This document shows positions 22,649-24,924 of a stretch of DNA of 24,924 nt, piece after piece; position 1 is the first letter of the stretch; every line of letters starts with the position of its first letter. Both the position numbers and the translations under genes were made by a program. The notes under the pieces were generated by a model. The model ran no database searches. It worked only from the letters and a program-made list of their open reading frames with translations, and was not told the origin of the DNA. Source of the stretch: JAAZLS01 sp964463285 (GTDB lineage Bacteria > Bacillota > Dethiobacteria > DTU022); contig CAYXBB010000026.1 of the NCBI GenBank assembly GCA_964463285.1, forward strand, positions 1 through 24,924. The letters are read 5' to 3'.

Positions 22649-23130
22649 ATAAAACTCGGGAAACGCAAGATAGCTGCGCTCCCCCTTCACCTGAACAGCA
22701 TAACTGGACTCCCTTGATTGTGGCTTTTTGCTGTAACTGGTGCAGCTATGCGGGGGGCGATCTGGCCGGCACCAGCCGGATGAGCTATCCGGCCAATATA
22801 AAGGTGATCCGTATTCCCTGTTCCAGCCGGATCAATCCCTTATTTATTCTGCGGGCCTTTCAGCGGGGGGCGGACGGAGTACTGGTGGCGGGCTGCCATC
22901 CCGGCGACTGCCACTATACCAGCGGTAATTACCATGTCCGCCGTAATTTGTCTGTATTCCGCCGATTGCTGGAATTCTCCGGGCTGGAACCGGAGCGCTT
23001 CCAGGTGCGCTGGATCTCTGCTTCCGAAGGAGATAAATTTGCAGAAGTAATGCAGTCCATGACTGAACAGATCAAGGCCCTGGGGCCCAACGGGAAATGG
23101 AGGGATAGCCGGTGGCAAAGCGTGAAATAA
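22633..23130 (+). CDS. mvhD: MvhD/FlxD-like [2Fe-2S] electron-transfer subunit
   Basis: A 165-residue protein of the MvhD/FrhD delta-subunit family, which delivers electrons to HdrA. Conserved features are CCNWCSYAGGDLAGTSRMSYP (C33, C34, C37), C63, and GCHPGDCHY (C88, C93). In methanogens it links a NiFe hydrogenase or formate dehydrogenase to HdrA; in bacteria the same subunit appears as FlxD beside an NAD(P)H-oxidising FlxABC module, or beside metV/metF. Here the next genes are FlxC- and FlxB-like, so FlxD is the better role name. ATG 22633 has GGAGGTGG (about 22617-22624) upstream. It overlaps hdrA by 16 bases and the next gene by 19, showing coupled expression. Confidence 0.9.
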   Translation: MSAALDKTRETQDSCAPPSPEQHNWTPLIVAFCCNWCSYAGGDLAGTSRMSYPANIKVIRIPCSSRINPLFILRAFQRGADGVLVAGCHPGDCHYTSGNYHVRRNLSVFRRLLEFSGLEPERFQVRWISASEGDKFAEVMQSMTEQIKALGPNGKWRDSRWQSVK

Positions 23131-24089
23131 GCGATATGGAGAAAATCCGCACGGCGGTGGCCCAGGACCTCCTTAGCGGAAGGATAGACCTGCTTTTGGG
23201 CTGGGAAAAAGGTCATTACTGGTGGCAATCGCGCCCCCTATTTGCCCGAAACAGCGAAGATTTACAGCGGCTGGCCTGGGACTCCTTCTGTGCGGCCAAT
23301 TTAAGCGGCTACCTGCAGGATGAGCTGCTAGAAAACAAAAAGGTAGGAGTGTTGTTGAAAGGGTGCGATGCCCGGTCCCTTAACCGGTTGGTACAGGATC
23401 GGATGGTCGACCGAGAACGGGTGGTTGCTTACGGCCTTCCCTGTCCGGGTATGCTTGATTACCGGCTTTTACAGCAACGGTTGCAAGTAGATTTGACCTC
23501 TTTCCATATAGAAGAAAAGGGTGATCAGATCACCCTGGCTGGAAACAACCAAACAATCTTAAACCGTGAAGAACTTCTCTTGGAAAAATGCCGTCGTTGT
23601 TTTTATCCTGATCCGGTGGGTTGTGATCAACTGCTGCTGCCGGCGGTGGGCTCCCGGGAGGACCGATCGCGCTTTCACCAGGTTTCCCGACTGGAGCAGG
23701 CTCCGGCGGCGGAACGTTTTGCTTACTGGAGCAAACAATTTGAACGTTGTCTGCGCTGTTATGCCTGTCGGGAAGCCTGCCCCTGTTGCAGTTGCCGGGA
23801 ATGCTTCGTGGAACAGGAACAACCGCGCTGGCTGGGGAAAGCCACCGAGATTAGTGAAAACTTCCTTTACCATCTCACCCGAGCCTATCACAGCGCCGGG
23901 CGATGTGTGGAGTGTGGAGAATGCCAGCGGGTATGCCCGGTGGATCTTCCGCTAATGGAGTTAAGCTCAAAAATTATCAAAGATATCAACGAACTCTACG
24001 GGGAATACCAGGCCGGGCTGGATATTGAGCAGAAACCTCCCCTGCTGACTTACCAGCCGGATGACCCGGCAGCGTTTGTGGAAAAGTGA
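23112..24089 (+). CDS. FlxC-like iron-sulfur subunit (4Fe-4S dicluster, FrhB/FdhB-like N-terminus)
   Basis: A 325-residue iron-sulfur protein. The N-terminal half has the LLKGCDARSLNRL and YGLPCPG motifs seen in F420-hydrogenase beta and formate dehydrogenase beta-like proteins, plus C160/C163/C171. The C-terminal half has two ferredoxin-type sites, C213-C216-C219-C223 and C265-C268-C271-C275. The first runs directly into extra cysteines (CPCCSCRECF, C225-C231), which could hold a further cluster. The GTG start at 23112 is supported by GGAGGG (23099-23104) 7 bases upstream. Its place between the MvhD-like gene and an AsrA-like gene matches FlxC of the flx-hdr clusters of sulfate reducers and syntrophs, an electron relay inside an NAD(P)H-linked complex. 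The name FlxC rests mainly on gene order. Confidence 0.75.
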   Translation: MAKREISDMEKIRTAVAQDLLSGRIDLLLGWEKGHYWWQSRPLFARNSEDLQRLAWDSFCAANLSGYLQDELLENKKVGVLLKGCDARSLNRLVQDRMVDRERVVAYGLPCPGMLDYRLLQQRLQVDLTSFHIEEKGDQITLAGNNQTILNREELLLEKCRRCFYPDPVGCDQLLLPAVGSREDRSRFHQVSRLEQAPAAERFAYWSKQFERCLRCYACREACPCCSCRECFVEQEQPRWLGKATEISENFLYHLTRAYHSAGRCVECGECQRVCPVDLPLMELSSKIIKDINELYGEYQAGLDIEQKPPLLTYQPDDPAAFVEK

Positions 24090-24099
24090 GGTGAAGGCC

Positions 24100-24924
24100 A
24101 TGACTAAATTTATAACTGTTGACCGGCTACCCAGGTTATGGACCCGGCTGGCTTCCACTGGTCCGCTATATCTTCCGGTCAATGAAGGAACCGCGGTTTC
24201 CTTCCGTCCCTGGGAGAAGGGAAGCGAGGTCAATCTGGATGCCGTAAACAGCACAAGTTCCCCCAAGGATATATTCTTTCCTCCCTGGGAAACATACCTG
24301 GAATTTCAGCGATCCGGCAGCGATTTAACTTTGGCCCCCGCCGGTGATCGCAGCCGAATCCCACCGGTTACGGCGTTTGGCCTCCGGCCTTGCGATATTC
24401 AGGCTACCTTGCTGCTGGATCTGGTGTTTGCTCACGATGATCCTCCCGATGAACTGTATACCCGGCGACGGGAGAACACCACCCTCGTGTCCCTGGCCTG
24501 TTCCCAACCGGATCCGTTCTGCTTTTGCAACGCATTCGGGATAGATCCTACTGATGCCCCTGGAGCAGACGTGATGGCCTGGAGACAGGATGACAAATTG
24601 TTTATGGAGGCCCGTTCTTCCAAAGGCGAGCGCTGGCTGGAAGGTATCGGCGAACTGTTGCAAGATGGAAACGGTGAGCAGAAGCCGTCGCCGGTGAAAA
24701 CCACCGATTTTTCGCTACCCTTGGAGGGGCTTCCGGAAAAACTCGGCGGTCGATTTGAAGATCCGATTTGGGATCAAATTTACCGGAGCTGTTTAGGCTG
24801 CGGGATCTGCACTTATATATGCCCCACCTGTTACTGTTTCGATACCCAGGATTACGGGCACCTTGAACAAGGAGAGCGTTTTCGCTGCTGGGATAGCTGC
24901 CAGTTTAGCCACTATACCTTGACT
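24100..24924 (+). CDS. FlxB/AsrA-like iron-sulfur subunit (partial, runs off the right edge)
   Basis: An open frame from ATG 24100 (GAGGTG at 24088-24093 upstream) that reaches the window end with 275 codons and no stop. Motifs are FGLRPCDIQA (93-102), DPFCFCNAFGIDP (138-150), a ferredoxin-type site CLGCGICTYICPTCYCFD (231-248) and FRCWDSCQFS (261-270). Together these define the family of anaerobic sulfite reductase subunit A, sulfhydrogenase beta and FlxB. Such subunits pass electrons between a flavin/NAD-binding partner and other iron-sulfur subunits. Family members usually continue for another 50-100 residues with a second cluster site, which would lie outside. A FlxA-type flavin/NAD subunit is expected next. 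Confidence 0.85.
   Translation, partial: MTKFITVDRLPRLWTRLASTGPLYLPVNEGTAVSFRPWEKGSEVNLDAVNSTSSPKDIFFPPWETYLEFQRSGSDLTLAPAGDRSRIPPVTAFGLRPCDIQATLLLDLVFAHDDPPDELYTRRRENTTLVSLACSQPDPFCFCNAFGIDPTDAPGADVMAWRQDDKLFMEARSSKGERWLEGIGELLQDGNGEQKPSPVKTTDFSLPLEGLPEKLGGRFEDPIWDQIYRSCLGCGICTYICPTCYCFDTQDYGHLEQGERFRCWDSCQFSHYTLT

Noticed and set aside
1..24924. CRISPR array, prophage or insertion sequence with terminal repeats
   Set aside because: No regularly spaced repeats and no phage or integrase genes were seen; the only mobile-type gene is the RAYT with REP palindromes.

Overview
The window looks like a chromosomal piece of an anaerobic, Gram-positive-type bacterium, most likely in class Clostridia (Peptococcaceae/Syntrophomonadaceae-like). 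The clues are strong AGGAGG-type ribosome binding sites, frequent GTG and TTG starts, an [FeFe]-hydrogenase of the three-subunit NAD-linked type, an HdrABC/MvhD electron-transfer cluster, a DUF1538/P-II cassette, and a PdaA/PdaB-like polysaccharide deacetylase of the kind seen in spore formers. The genus cannot be fixed from the sequence alone. Base composition looks mixed, near 50% GC, with an AT-richer RAYT transposase gene.

Layout. 1-60: the 3' end of a tRNA gene and its terminator. 128-770: a stand-alone MoaD/ThiS-like sulfur carrier gene behind a long leader, a possible 32-codon ORF, and a terminator. 977-2752: a B12-binding radical SAM protein with an apparent STAS-like C-terminal domain. 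2763-3390: a REP-associated tyrosine transposase (RAYT) gene surrounded by copies of a palindromic repeat, one of which lies inside the transposase gene. 3413-7562 (minus): hydC-hydB-hydA, a probable electron-bifurcating NADH/ferredoxin [FeFe]-hydrogenase. 7774-8286: a divergent small ECF-S-like membrane protein. 8467-9594 (minus): a NodB-type deacetylase with a LysM domain. 9756-14508: an operon with a consensus promoter and a palindromic operator candidate, encoding an MMPL/RND transporter, an exported heptad-repeat protein and a TetR regulator. 14712-16469 (minus): two overlapping DUF1538 membrane genes followed by a P-II-like gene. 16664-18133 (minus): a MATE exporter. 18410-19195: a TtcA-like PP-loop enzyme. 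19314 to the right edge: hdrB-hdrC-hdrA-mvhD(flxD) and two further iron-sulfur subunits resembling FlxC and FlxB. The last gene is cut by the window edge.

How it fits together. The two largest blocks, HydABC and Hdr-Flx, are both flavin and iron-sulfur complexes expected to balance NADH, ferredoxin and H2 or a thiol/disulfide pool. No NiFe hydrogenase and no metF/metV follows mvhD. The FlxC/FlxB-like genes instead suggest that the Hdr complex is fed by NAD(P)H, and they predict a flavin/NAD-binding FlxA gene just beyond the right edge. The middle of the window is made of self-contained transport modules (MMPL-heptad protein-TetR, DUF1538-P-II, MATE), each with its own recognisable promoter or internal regulator.

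The least routine observations are the REP palindrome inside the RAYT coding region, the radical SAM-STAS fusion, the palindrome downstream of the MMPL promoter, the split DUF1538 pair with a P-II protein lacking the T-loop tyrosine, and the Hdr-Flx gene order.
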